From Phenylobacterium sp. LH3H17 (GTDB taxonomy: Bacteria; Pseudomonadota; Alphaproteobacteria; Caulobacterales; Caulobacteraceae): DNA of 64,000 bases. The stretch lies in the NCBI RefSeq assembly GCF_024298925.1, contig NZ_CP101283.1:1116001-1180000 (forward strand), in the 5' to 3' direction. The position numbers and the translations under genes were made by a program. Positions 29,861-38,061 of the stretch are shown piece after piece. The notes below the pieces were generated by a model, which was given only the letters and a program-made list of their open reading frames with translations, had not been told where the DNA came from and did no database searches. Every line of letters begins with the position of its first letter. Position 1 is the stretch's first letter.

Positions 29861-29903
29861 GGTTTTCCTCCTGAAGTGGAGGCCAGGGTCTGCCTCGCGC
29901 GTC

Positions 29904-29941
29904 ATCAGGTCCAATCAGTTCACAGACGCCAGTGATCAGGT
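29904..29941. promoter_or_regulatory. phased ATCAGGT repeats, probable OxyR site
   Basis: In the katA-oxyR gap, ATCAGGT occurs at 29904-29910 and 29935-29941, with a variant ATCAGTT at 29914-29920. Offsets are 10, 21 and 31 bases, i.e. whole helical turns, so the copies face the same side of DNA. OxyR tetramers contact several major grooves spaced about one turn. The identity of the binder is inferred from the flanking genes. Confidence 0.5.
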
Positions 29942-29953
29942 TAGCTTATCGCC

Positions 29954-30823
29954 ATGCCGACCTTGAGACAGCTCCGCTACCTCGCCGCCCTGGCCGAACA
30001 CGGCCACTTCGGGCGGGCCGCCGCCGCCTGCCACGTGACCCAGCCGGCGCTTTCCATGCAGATCAAGGAATTGGAGGCCGAGCTCGACCTGCCCCTGGTC
30101 GAGCGGGGTCGGACCGGCGCCGTCCTCACGGAGGAAGGGGTCGAACTGGCGCAGCGGGCCCGGGCGCTCAACGCCGGGGTCAAGGACTTGGAGGACTTCG
30201 CCCGCGAACGGCGCGGCGACCGCGCCCAGCGCCTGGCGCTGGGGATCATCCCCTCCGTGGCGCCCTATCTGCTGCCGCGCCTGCTGCCGCTCCTGCAGGC
30301 CGCCATGCCTGGCCTGGACCTCAAGGTCCGCGAGACCCAGACGGCTGTGCTGATGGCCGAGCTGGCGGGCGGCGAACTGGACGCGGTGATCGCCGCCCTG
30401 CCGCTGGCCGGCGACGGGATCGAGGCCGTGGCCCTGTTCGAGGACGCCTTCCTGTTGGCCAGCCCCGCCGACGATCCGGTCGCGGCGGCATCGCCACGCG
30501 ACCTGCCGCCCGATCGCCTGCTGCTGCTGGAGGAAGGCCACTGCCTGCGTGACCAGGCCCTGGGCGCCTGCGAGATCAGCGACCTGTCGACCTTCGGGGC
30601 CACGTCGCTCACCACCTTGGTTCAGCTGGTGGCCCACGGCCAGGGGGTGACCCTGCTGCCGGCCATGGCGGCCGACGCCCTGGCCGATCCGCGCATCGTC
30701 CTGGCGCGGTTCTCCGATCCGCAGCCCAGCCGCACCATCGCGCTCGCCTGGCGCACCGCCTCGCCGCGCAGGCGCCAGCTCAAGGACCTGGCCGCCCGCA
30801 TCGCCGAGCAGGCCGCCAGGTGA
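29954..30823 (+). CDS. oxyR: hydrogen-peroxide sensor regulator OxyR (LysR family)
   Basis: This 289-residue LysR-type regulator begins with the helix-turn-helix (LRQLRYLAALAEHGHFGRAA, then VTQPALSMQI). It carries the OxyR redox signature LLLEEGHCLRDQALGAC, with C197 and C206 matching E. coli C199 and C208. It would form a disulfide on peroxide exposure and activate katA, which is divergent at 29860. Its stop overlaps the start of the following kinase gene by GTGA, suggesting translational coupling. Confidence 0.95.
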   Translation: MPTLRQLRYLAALAEHGHFGRAAAACHVTQPALSMQIKELEAELDLPLVERGRTGAVLTEEGVELAQRARALNAGVKDLEDFARERRGDRAQRLALGIIPSVAPYLLPRLLPLLQAAMPGLDLKVRETQTAVLMAELAGGELDAVIAALPLAGDGIEAVALFEDAFLLASPADDPVAAASPRDLPPDRLLLLEEGHCLRDQALGACEISDLSTFGATSLTTLVQLVAHGQGVTLLPAMAADALADPRIVLARFSDPQPSRTIALAWRTASPRRRQLKDLAARIAEQAAR

Positions 30824-31695
30824 GCGACTGGCTGGCCGATTTCATCGCGGCGGAATCCCTGCCCTCGGAGTTCGCCCCGACAGCGCGGGCCATCTGCATC
30901 CCACTGGCCGAGGCGATCGCCGCCCGAGCCCGGGTGGAGCCAGGCTTGGTCGTCGGGATCTGCGGCGCCCAGGCCATCGGCAAGTCGGCCCTGGCCGCGG
31001 TGACCCGGCGCCTGCTGGAGGATAGCGGCCTGAAGGTCGCCCTGTTTTCGCTGGACGACCTCTACCTGACCCATGCTGAGCGGCAGGCCCTGGCCCGCGA
31101 CGTCCATCCGCTGCTCGCCACGCGCGGCGTTCCCGGCACCCACGACATGGCCCTGGGCCTCGCCCTGATCGAGGCCCTGCGGCGTCCCGGCGAGGTCGCG
31201 CTGCCGGCCTTCGACAAGGCCCGCGACGACCGGCGGCCCCGTGCCGACTGGCCGCGCTTCGAAGGCCCGGCCGACGTGATCCTGTTCGAAGGCTGGTGCG
31301 TCGGCGCGCGGCCGCAGAACGTCGGGGCCCTGGCCACGCCGGTCAATGACCTGGAGCGGACGCGTGACCCGGACGGGACGTGGCGGGGCTTCGCCAACGC
31401 CGCCCTGGCGGGTCCCTACCAGAACCTCTTCGGCCGCATCGGCCTGCAGGTCCTGCTGCGAGCGCCAGGATTCGAGGTGGTGCTGGAGTGGCGCCGCGAG
31501 CAGGAGCGCAGGCTACGCGCGCGCCTGGCCCGCGAGGGCGGAGACGCCGCCCGGACGATGAGCGACGACCAGGTCGCCGATTTCATCGCCCACTATGAGC
31601 GGCTGACCCGCTGGATCCTGGAAGAAATGCCGGGGCGGGCGGACATCGTCATCGAACTGGACGCCGCGCGGCGTCCGTCCGCCCCGAAGTCCTAG
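30820..31695 (+). CDS. D-glycerate 3-kinase-like P-loop kinase
   Basis: This 291-residue protein has a P-loop, GICGAQAIGKSAL (46-58), and SLDDLYLTHAERQALA, a segment shared by glycerate 3-kinase/uridine-kinase-like P-loop proteins. GVPGTHDMALGLALIEAL, VALPAFDKARDDRRP and VILFEGWCVGARP match plant-type glycerate kinase (GLYK) homologues. It would phosphorylate D-glycerate or a related small molecule in the cytoplasm. The start is GTG 30820, overlapping the oxyR stop. The stop (TAG 31693-31695) shares CTAG with the convergent DUF4168 gene. Co-expression with a peroxide regulator is odd. Substrate specificity is not proven. Confidence 0.8.
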   Translation: MSDWLADFIAAESLPSEFAPTARAICIPLAEAIAARARVEPGLVVGICGAQAIGKSALAAVTRRLLEDSGLKVALFSLDDLYLTHAERQALARDVHPLLATRGVPGTHDMALGLALIEALRRPGEVALPAFDKARDDRRPRADWPRFEGPADVILFEGWCVGARPQNVGALATPVNDLERTRDPDGTWRGFANAALAGPYQNLFGRIGLQVLLRAPGFEVVLEWRREQERRLRARLAREGGDAARTMSDDQVADFIAHYERLTRWILEEMPGRADIVIELDAARRPSAPKS

Positions 31696-32066
31696 GCCGC
31701 CGGCTGGGCGTTCAGCACTTCGGTCAGGTGCTGGCGCAGGGCCGGATCCTTCTGAACCGCGGCGGAGATCTCATTGTACTTCGCCGGCGTCAGGCCGCTG
31801 GCCTGCACCGCGGCGCTCATCTTGGCGATCATTTCGCGCTGGACGGAGATCTTGGTGGGGCCGTCGGCGCCCGTCATCTTGGGGCTGAACTCGGCATTGA
31901 TCTTGGAGACCTCGGTCATGGCTCCGCCGAACGCCTTCAGCTCGTCGTCCGTGAAGCCGCCGGCGGCGGGGGCGGCGGCGGGCGCCGGGGCGGGCGTCTG
32001 GGCCTGGGCGACGGAAGCGCAGGCCAGCGCCGCGAAGAGGCCGGCGGCCATGATGGAAGTCCGCAT
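31692..32066 (-). CDS. exported DUF4168 protein
   Basis: This 124-residue protein has a signal peptide (MAAGLFAALACASVAQAQ), an Ala/Pro linker (TPAPAPAAAPAAGG) and an alpha-helical DUF4168 domain (FTDDELKAFGGAMTEVSKIN, later LTPAKYNEISAAVQKDPALR). The family is periplasmic and of unknown function. Start ATG 32066 gives the best signal peptide. Its stop overlaps the kinase stop within a shared CTAG. Confidence 0.8.
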   Translation of the reverse strand: MRTSIMAAGLFAALACASVAQAQTPAPAPAAAPAAGGFTDDELKAFGGAMTEVSKINAEFSPKMTGADGPTKISVQREMIAKMSAAVQASGLTPAKYNEISAAVQKDPALRQHLTEVLNAQPAA

Positions 32067-32198
32067 CGATCAATGCTCCTGGGTTGGGGTCGGCGTGGAT
32101 AAAACCCGGCCGCGGTCAAAATGCGACCCGAATGTGGTCCCGATCCGTGACAGTGCGGCGAATAGCCCAGCTCTTAGGCAGGGCGCCGGGGCCGAACC

Positions 32199-33437
32199 TC
32201 AAGCTTCGAGGGACATCCCCGACGCCAGGGCGTGGAACTCCGTGATCGCGCCATAGACCCCGAGCCCGATCCCCTGGGCGAGCTGCTCCAGTTCGAAGAT
32301 GTTGTGCGCCAGGAAGATCATCACCGAGCCGTCGGTGGGATCGGCCTGCCACCAGCCGCCATAGGCGCCGGGCCAGCCCACCGTGCCGACGCCGCCCTTG
32401 CAGCGGGTCACCGCTGCGTTGTCGGGGTCCATAACGACGGCCACGCCCCCCAGCCCGAACCCGTGGGCGGTGAAGAGCGGCAGGCCGAAGTTCTCGGCCC
32501 TGGCGCGCTGCTGCTCGGTCAGGCGGTTGGCGGTCATCAGGGCCAGGGTCTCCGGCGCCACCAGCCGCACCCCGTCCACCGCGCCCTGGCCGACGAACAT
32601 CCGCGCGAAGGCGAGATAGTCGTCCAGGGTCGACCAAAGGCCCCCGCCGCCGGAGACATTCGCCATGTCGACGGGGCGCTCGGCCAGCAAGGCGCCGGCG
32701 TCCTTGGTCCCCAGCGGGCGAGGGAACAGGCGCCCGGCCGCGTCGAAGCCGTACATCTGTGCGCGCCGCTGGCGCTTCTCGGCCGGGACGGTGAAGCCAG
32801 TGTCCTTCATGCCCAGGGGCGTGAAGATCCGGCGCTGGAGCACCTCGTTCAGCGGCGCGCCCTCGATGCGGGCGATCAGCAGGCCGAGCAGGTGGGTGGA
32901 GTGGCCATAGTGGAAGCCCGCGCCGGGCTGGTCGATCAGAGGCAGGGCGGCCAGGGCGGCGATCCAGTCGTCGGGCGCCAGATGGCTGTCGATGTCGCTG
33001 CCGAGCGCGGCGAAGTAGGCCTTGGCGATCGGGCCGGCGTGGAAGTCGCCATAGGTCACGCCCGAGCGATGGGTCAGCAGGTCTTCGAAGGTGATCTCGC
33101 GTTCCGCCGGATCGGTCTCGTCCAGCGGTCCGTCGGGCGCGCGCAGGACGCGCATCGCGGCGAACTCCGGCGCCCAGCGGGAGATGGGGTCGTCCAGGTC
33201 GAAGGCGCCTTCCTCGAACAGCATCATCGCCGCCGTCGAGGTGATCGGCTTGGTCATCGAGGCGATGCGGAAGATCGCGTCGCGTTCGAGCAGCTCCGCC
33301 GCCTCCATGTCCCGCCAGCCGACCGCGGCGGTCTGGACCACCTTGCCGCCGCGCCACACCAGCGTCGCGGCCCCGGCCAGCTGGTCGGCGTCCACATAGG
33401 CCTCGAGGGCGGCCGCGATCGGGTCTTTCGCACTCAT
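32199..33437 (-). CDS. serine hydrolase of the beta-lactamase/esterase family
   Basis: This 412-residue protein belongs to the penicillin-binding-protein/class C beta-lactamase-like group. The catalytic motif SMTK (60-63) follows FRIASMTKPITSTAAMML; the tyrosine motif appears as HYGHS (Y177), and HGFGLGG near residue 315 replaces the third (KTG/HTG) motif. Such proteins act as esterases, lactonases or peptide hydrolases. There is no clear signal peptide, so it is probably cytoplasmic. It is divergent from a TetR regulator at 33520, which probably controls it. Confidence 0.82.
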   Translation of the reverse strand: MSAKDPIAAALEAYVDADQLAGAATLVWRGGKVVQTAAVGWRDMEAAELLERDAIFRIASMTKPITSTAAMMLFEEGAFDLDDPISRWAPEFAAMRVLRAPDGPLDETDPAEREITFEDLLTHRSGVTYGDFHAGPIAKAYFAALGSDIDSHLAPDDWIAALAALPLIDQPGAGFHYGHSTHLLGLLIARIEGAPLNEVLQRRIFTPLGMKDTGFTVPAEKRQRRAQMYGFDAAGRLFPRPLGTKDAGALLAERPVDMANVSGGGGLWSTLDDYLAFARMFVGQGAVDGVRLVAPETLALMTANRLTEQQRARAENFGLPLFTAHGFGLGGVAVVMDPDNAAVTRCKGGVGTVGWPGAYGGWWQADPTDGSVMIFLAHNIFELEQLAQGIGLGVYGAITEFHALASGMSLEA

Positions 33438-33470
33438 CTCGGCCCCACATATCCCAGAAGATAGGTGAAT

Positions 33471-33496
33471 TATAAAATAGCCTTCCTATAAAATTG
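33471..33496. promoter_or_regulatory. paired TATAAAAT repeats in divergent promoter gap
   Basis: TATAAAATAG (33471-33480) and TATAAAATTG (33487-33496) are direct repeats 16 bases apart, in an AT-rich patch between the serine hydrolase (start 33437) and TetR (start 33520). They may be -10-like elements or regulator sites; a binding role is inferred from position. Confidence 0.35.
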
Positions 33497-33519
33497 GCAA
33501 TGGCCTAGTTTTCGATTCG

Positions 33520-34131
33520 ATGACCACCGACGCCACAGGCGAGACGGCCCGGGGACGGCCCAAGGGCGACAAGCGCGCCCGCACCCGCGCCAAGCTCATC
33601 GACGCCGCCCGCGACCTGACCCGGGAAAAAGGCTTCGAGCGCACGACCCTGGAGGATGTGGCGCTGCGGGCCGGCATGACCACCGGGGCGATCTACGGCA
33701 ACTTCAAGAACCGCGATGAGCTGTTCATGGCCACGGCCGAGCGGCAGTGGGCGCCCATCCGGCCGGCCTACAGGCCCGGCTTCAGTTTCGCCGAACTGAT
33801 GGCCGCCATGGCCGAGGCGGTCATAGCGGCCCTTCCCGAGCGGCGAGTGGCGGCGCCTGGGGCGCTGCGGTTCCGGGCCTACGCCCTGAACCATGAGGAG
33901 GTCCGGGTCCAGTTCCGCGACGCCATGGCCAAGGGCTACGACTCCGGCGCCGGCTGGCTGAGGACCGTATTCGACGAAACCGAGCTGCCGATGCCGGCGG
34001 ACACCCTGGTCCGGGTGATCAACGCCATGACCGAGGGCCTGCTGTTCCAGCGGTTCCTGACCCCGGAGCTCGTCCCTGACGAGGTGATCCACGCCGCCTT
34101 CTCCGCGCTGGCGGGCGAGCGGACCGCCTAG
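33520..34131 (+). CDS. TetR/AcrR family transcriptional regulator
   Basis: This 203-residue protein begins with a basic Thr/Gly-rich stretch and the TetR helix-turn-helix (LIDAARDLTREKGFERTTLE, then VALRAGMTTGAIYGNFKNRDEL). The C-terminal half is a helical ligand domain with no recognisable subfamily. It is divergent from the serine hydrolase and is likely to regulate it and itself. Its stop TAG (34129-34131) shares CTAG with the convergent methyltransferase. Confidence 0.88.
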   Translation: MTTDATGETARGRPKGDKRARTRAKLIDAARDLTREKGFERTTLEDVALRAGMTTGAIYGNFKNRDELFMATAERQWAPIRPAYRPGFSFAELMAAMAEAVIAALPERRVAAPGALRFRAYALNHEEVRVQFRDAMAKGYDSGAGWLRTVFDETELPMPADTLVRVINAMTEGLLFQRFLTPELVPDEVIHAAFSALAGERTA

Positions 34132-35039
34132 TCGTCGTCGCGGGGCAGGGGGTTCTCAACCACGCCCAGGGCGTCGGCCAGGCGCATCTTGGCCGAGCCG
34201 GGCTTCAGCGGCTTCTGCTGGCTGGGATCGGGCGACCAGCCTGTCAGGGTGAGTATCTCGAAGGTGGCCGGGATCCGGCCGTCCGGCTCGGCGAAGCGCG
34301 CCACATAGAGCTCGAAGGCCCGCGCCAGCACCCCTCGGGTCAGCGGCTTGGGATGGCGTTCGGCCAGCACGCTGGTCTCGCCCATGGCCCGCAGATCGGC
34401 CAGCAGCTTCAGCGGATGGGCGTAGCGGACGATGACCCGGTCGACATCGGCCACCGGCAGGGCGAAGCCGGCGCGCTGCAGGAGACCCGCGGCGTCATAG
34501 GCGTCGGCGAAGGGCGAGACGCGGGGGCCGGCCCCGCCGGTCAGCTCAGCCTCGGCGTCGAGCAGCGAGCGCCGCAGCTCGGTGAGCGTCGCCCCGCCCA
34601 GCATCGAGCCGATGAACAGGCCGTCCGGCTTCAGCGCCCGGCGGATCTGGATCAGGGCGCCGACCACGTCATTGGTCCAGTGCAGGGCGAGCGTCGAGAC
34701 CACCAGGTCGAGACTGCCGAAGGCGAAGGGCAGGCGCTCCTCGTCCGCCACCAGCCGGAGGCCTGGGCGGCCGGCCAGCATCTTCGCCGACAGGTCGGCC
34801 TCGATCAGCAGACCCACGCGCGCCTGGGCGTCGCTCTGCGCTAGGGCCTCGCGGAAGGCGCCTGTCCTCGACCCTAGGTCGACGGCGCGCGGGAACTCGC
34901 GCATGATCGCCTCGAGACGGACCACGGCGTCCTCGGCGGCCCGGCGCTTCAGGAAGTCGGCGCCGCGATAAACCGCAGCGGCGCGATCGAGGCGGGTGCG
35001 CAGCAGGGCGCGGTCGAAGAGGCGGGGCGGAACGGACAT
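34128..35039 (-). CDS. methyltransferase-fold protein, NDUFAF5/BioC-like
   Basis: This 303-residue protein begins PPRLFDRALLRTRLDRAAAVY, contains AVDLGSRTGAFREAL in place of the SAM glycine loop, LDLVVSTLALHWTNDVVGAL, LKPDGLFIGSMLGG, and SPFADAYDAAGLLQRAGF. The combination is typical of the alphaproteobacterial homologues of mitochondrial NDUFAF5 (a complex I assembly hydroxylase) and of BioC-like proteins. The gene faces comF with its ATG touching the comF TTG start. This layout (methyltransferase, comF, grxC, nitrilase) is common in alphaproteobacteria. The NDUFAF5-like role is by homology only. Confidence 0.85.
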   Translation of the reverse strand: MSVPPRLFDRALLRTRLDRAAAVYRGADFLKRRAAEDAVVRLEAIMREFPRAVDLGSRTGAFREALAQSDAQARVGLLIEADLSAKMLAGRPGLRLVADEERLPFAFGSLDLVVSTLALHWTNDVVGALIQIRRALKPDGLFIGSMLGGATLTELRRSLLDAEAELTGGAGPRVSPFADAYDAAGLLQRAGFALPVADVDRVIVRYAHPLKLLADLRAMGETSVLAERHPKPLTRGVLARAFELYVARFAEPDGRIPATFEILTLTGWSPDPSQQKPLKPGSAKMRLADALGVVENPLPRDDD

Positions 35040-35818
35040 TGTTTCCGAAAGATGATGACGCGGTGGGCCGATGGAAACCGGGCCTGGAGGCCGCGGTTCG
35101 TACCGCGCTGGACCTCATTTTCCCACCGCAATCCCTCGACGCCGGTCCTCTGCCGCAGTCGCCGGGCTTTTCGGCCGAGGCCTGGAGCCGGATCAGTTTC
35201 ATCGACGGGCCGCTGTGTGACGGCTGCGGCACGCCGTTCGAGTACGACCAGGGGGAGGGTGTGCGCTGCGCGGACTGCCAGGCCAAGCCCAGGGCCTTCG
35301 GTCGGGCCCGCGCCGCTTGCCTATATGACGACGCCTCACGCGGCCCGATCCTGCAGCTGAAGCACGCCGACCGCACGGACCTCGCGCCGCTGTTCGCCCG
35401 CTGGCTGTCGCGGGCGGCCCGCGACCTGCTCGCCGAGGCCGACGCCATCGCCCCGGTGCCGCTGCATCCAAGCCGCCTGCTGGGCCGGCGCTACAACCAG
35501 GCCGCCGAAGTCGCCCGACCGCTCAGCCGCCTTGCGGGCGTGGCCTATCTCCCCGACGCCCTGGTGCGGCTGCGGGCCACGGGGACCCAGGGCGGCAAGT
35601 CCGGTTCCGGCCGGCGGCGCAACGTGGCCGCGGCCTTCGGTGTGCCGGCGCGCCGCGCGGCCCAGGTGGCGGGCAAGCGCATCCTGCTCATTGATGACGT
35701 CATGACCACGGGCGCCACTTTGGAAGGCTGTTCGCGCGCCCTGCTGGCCGCGGGAGCCGCCTGCGTCGATGTGACGGTCATCGCGAGGGTGAAAGAATCC
35801 GCGAACCGCCCCATATGA
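35039..35818 (+). CDS. comF: ComF family phosphoribosyltransferase-like protein
   Basis: This 259-residue protein has N-terminal cysteine pairs CDGC and CADC, likely zinc-binding, and a phosphoribosyltransferase domain ending in the PRPP motif ILLIDDVMTTGATL. PVPLHPSRLLGRRYNQAAEVA is the ComF signature. In competent bacteria ComF helps DNA uptake; its role in alphaproteobacteria is unclear. Start options are TTG 35039, overlapping the divergent gene's ATG and having GGGGCGGAA upstream, or GTG 35063; neither is certain. Confidence 0.88.
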   Translation: MFPKDDDAVGRWKPGLEAAVRTALDLIFPPQSLDAGPLPQSPGFSAEAWSRISFIDGPLCDGCGTPFEYDQGEGVRCADCQAKPRAFGRARAACLYDDASRGPILQLKHADRTDLAPLFARWLSRAARDLLAEADAIAPVPLHPSRLLGRRYNQAAEVARPLSRLAGVAYLPDALVRLRATGTQGGKSGSGRRRNVAAAFGVPARRAAQVAGKRILLIDDVMTTGATLEGCSRALLAAGAACVDVTVIARVKESANRPI

Positions 35819-35850
35819 AGCTCTTAGGATTCTGCTGCGTTCATTGAGCC

Positions 35851-36108
35851 ATGGCCCAGATCACCATCTACACGAAGCCCTACTGCCCCTACTGCATCCG
35901 CGCGGTTTCGCTGCTGGAGAAGAAGGGCGCGCCCTTCACGGAGATCGAGGCCGCCTTCGATCCCGCCAAGCGCCAGGAGATGATCCAGCGTTCGGGTGGT
36001 CGGGCGACCTTCCCGCAGATCTTCATCAATGAGCGTCACATCGGCGGCTGCGACGACATGATGGCCCTCGAATACGACGGTAAGCTGGACGCGCTCCTCG
36101 CCGCCTGA
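35851..36108 (+). CDS. grxC: glutaredoxin 3 (GrxC)
   Basis: This 85-residue protein has the dithiol active site CPYC (C12-C15) in YTKPYCPYCIRAV, a cis-Pro region (GRATFPQIFINERHIGG) and GCDDMMALE. It is a small cytoplasmic redoxin that uses glutathione to reduce protein disulfides. It lies 32 bases after comF in the same direction and 38 bases before the nitrilase gene, so it may be part of a small operon. Confidence 0.95.
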   Translation: MAQITIYTKPYCPYCIRAVSLLEKKGAPFTEIEAAFDPAKRQEMIQRSGGRATFPQIFINERHIGGCDDMMALEYDGKLDALLAA

Positions 36109-36146
36109 GCTTGAGCCGGGCGCGCGTCTGACCTAACGCTCACGGC

Positions 36147-36980
36147 ATGAGCCTTCGCGTCGGACTGATCCAGACCCGCACACCCGCCACCCACGCCGCG
36201 GCGCTGGCCCATGTGGCGCCTCTTGTGCGCGAGGCCGCCGCCCAGGGCGCGACCTTCGTCGCCACCCCCGAGGGGACGAATATTCTCCAGCGGGACAAGG
36301 CGGCCCTGCTGCCCCAGCTCACCGCGTTGGAAGACGATCCCGTGGTGCGGGGCCTGCAGGCTCTTGCAAACGAACTTTCGATAGGTGTGTTGATCGGTTC
36401 GGCCCTGGTCAAACGCGAGGACGGCAAGGCGGCCAACCGATCGGCGCTGATTTCACCGCGCGGTGAAATCACTGCGACATATGACAAAATCCATATGTTT
36501 GATGTTGATTTGCCCACCGGCGAGACGGCGCGGGAGAGCGCGGTCTACGAGCCCGGCGACCGGGCGGTGGCGGTGCAGGCCGCCGAGATGAAGCTCGGTC
36601 TGACCATCTGCTACGATGTCCGCTTCCCGGCCCTCTACCGGGCCCTGGCCCTGGCCGGCGCCGAGGTGATCGTCACCCCGGCGGCCTTCACCCGGCCGAC
36701 CGGCGAGGCCCACTGGGAGATCCTGCTGCGCGCCCGGGCCATCGAGACCGGCAGCTTCGTCCTGGCCCCGGCTCAGGGCGGCTTCCACGAGGACGGCCGC
36801 GGCACCTACGGCCGGACCATCGCCATCGGCCCGTGGGGCGAGGTGCACGGCAAGCTGGATCACGACGAGCCCGGAGTCCTGGTGGTCGACCTGGACCTGG
36901 CCGCCGTGGGCAAGGCCCGTGCGGCGATCCCGGCGCTCGCCAATGCGATGGCCTTCGAAGCCCCCATATCTATTCCATGA
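36147..36980 (+). CDS. nitrilase-superfamily amidohydrolase (Nit-like)
   Basis: This 277-residue enzyme has the Glu-Lys-Cys triad of the carbon-nitrogen hydrolases: E42 (ATPEGTN), K114 (TYDKIHMFD) and C155 (TICYDVRFP). The D(I/V)DLPTGET and EVIVTPAAFTRPTGEAHWE segments are typical of Nit1/Nit2 members, which repair deaminated glutathione or hydrolyse omega-amides. Location after grxC favours a glutathione-linked role, but that is inference. Its TGA overlaps the next gene's ATG. Confidence 0.9.
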   Translation: MSLRVGLIQTRTPATHAAALAHVAPLVREAAAQGATFVATPEGTNILQRDKAALLPQLTALEDDPVVRGLQALANELSIGVLIGSALVKREDGKAANRSALISPRGEITATYDKIHMFDVDLPTGETARESAVYEPGDRAVAVQAAEMKLGLTICYDVRFPALYRALALAGAEVIVTPAAFTRPTGEAHWEILLRARAIETGSFVLAPAQGGFHEDGRGTYGRTIAIGPWGEVHGKLDHDEPGVLVVDLDLAAVGKARAAIPALANAMAFEAPISIP

Positions 36981-37405
36981 TCCGCTACGCCCTGGCCTGC
37001 GCGGCCGCCCATGAGTTCGAGGGCTGGTTCGGGTCGTCGGAGGCCTTCGACGATCAGCTGGCCCGCGGCTTGGTGGCCTGCCCGGTCTGCGACTCCAAGG
37101 CGGTGGTCAAGCAGATCATGGCCCCCAACCTGGCCGGCACGAAGCGCAACACGCCCGACCTGCCGGCGCCGATGCGCTCCATGGTGATGGAGGCCATGGG
37201 CCAGGTGCGCCGCCACGTGGAGGAGAACTTCGACTATATGGGCGACGCCTTCGCCGGGGAGGCCCGCGCCATCCACGAGGGGCGCTCGGAGGACCGCGGC
37301 ATCTACGGCGAGGCCACGCCCGCCGAGGTCAAGGCGCTCACCGAGGACGGTGTGAGGATCGCCCCCCTGCCGCCCGCAGCTCCGAAGAAATCCGAGATGA
37401 ACTGA
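36977..37405 (+). CDS. DUF1178 family protein
   Basis: This 142-residue protein starts MIRYALACAAAHEFEGWFGSS and has the cysteines of DUF1178 (C8, and CPVC in ARGLVACPVCDSKAV), likely binding zinc or another metal. The middle region FDYMGDAFAGEARAIHEGRS is conserved in the family. No function is established. The ATG 36977 overlaps the nitrilase stop (ATGA), so the two are translationally coupled. Confidence 0.88.
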   Translation: MIRYALACAAAHEFEGWFGSSEAFDDQLARGLVACPVCDSKAVVKQIMAPNLAGTKRNTPDLPAPMRSMVMEAMGQVRRHVEENFDYMGDAFAGEARAIHEGRSEDRGIYGEATPAEVKALTEDGVRIAPLPPAAPKKSEMN

Positions 37406-37501
37406 GGTCGCGGCTGCTCCCGATGAACGAGGCGGGCCGCGGAACGTTGTCGACAGCACGACAATCCAGACGCCACGAGCGTCCAGCCTGGGAGGTTTAC
37501 T

Positions 37502-37954
37502 ATGCGTGCTTCACGACTCTCGAATGTTCTGCCCGCCCTGACCATCGGCGCCGCGCTTGCAATCGTCGGAGGCCCCTCCGCCTTTGCACAGGAGGGGGGC
37601 CGTCCCATCAGCGTCGCGCTGACCGGTGCGGCGGAAGCTCCGACACCCGGCGATCCGGACGGTTCGGGCACGGCCACCCTGCGGATCAATCCCGGCCAGC
37701 AGCAGGTCTGCTACGAGCTCAGCGTCACCGGGATCGCGGCGGCCACGGCGGCCCACATTCATAAAGCCCCGGTTGGCGCGGCCGGACCGGTTGTGGTCGC
37801 ACTGACGGCTCCGACGCCGGGCTCGTCGAAGGGCTGCGCCGAGGTCACCCGGCAACTGGCGCTCGAGATCCTGAAGACCCCGGCGGACTACTATGTGAAC
37901 GTTCACAATGCCGCATTCCCTGGCGGCGCCGTGCGGGGTCAGCTCTCGAAGTAA
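37502..37954 (+). CDS. exported CHRD-domain protein
   Basis: This 150-residue protein has a signal peptide (VLPALTIGAALAIVGGPSAFAQ) and one CHRD domain. Its core reads ISVALTGAAEAPTPGDPDGS, then VCYELSVTGIAAATAAHIH and YYVNVHNAAFPGGAVRGQ at the end. CHRD domains occur in chordin and in bacterial extracytoplasmic proteins of unknown role. Start 37502 has GGGAGG 7 bases upstream. No operon partner. Confidence 0.85.
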   Translation: MRASRLSNVLPALTIGAALAIVGGPSAFAQEGGRPISVALTGAAEAPTPGDPDGSGTATLRINPGQQQVCYELSVTGIAAATAAHIHKAPVGAAGPVVVALTAPTPGSSKGCAEVTRQLALEILKTPADYYVNVHNAAFPGGAVRGQLSK

Positions 37955-38061
37955 GCCCGGACTGGAGGGCGGCGGAACAGGTCGGAGAGCCTCGCCAAGC
38001 ATGGCCGTTGCCTGGCGCATCGCCGCCCCATAGGGTCGCTCCACCTCGCTTGGAGTGTTCC

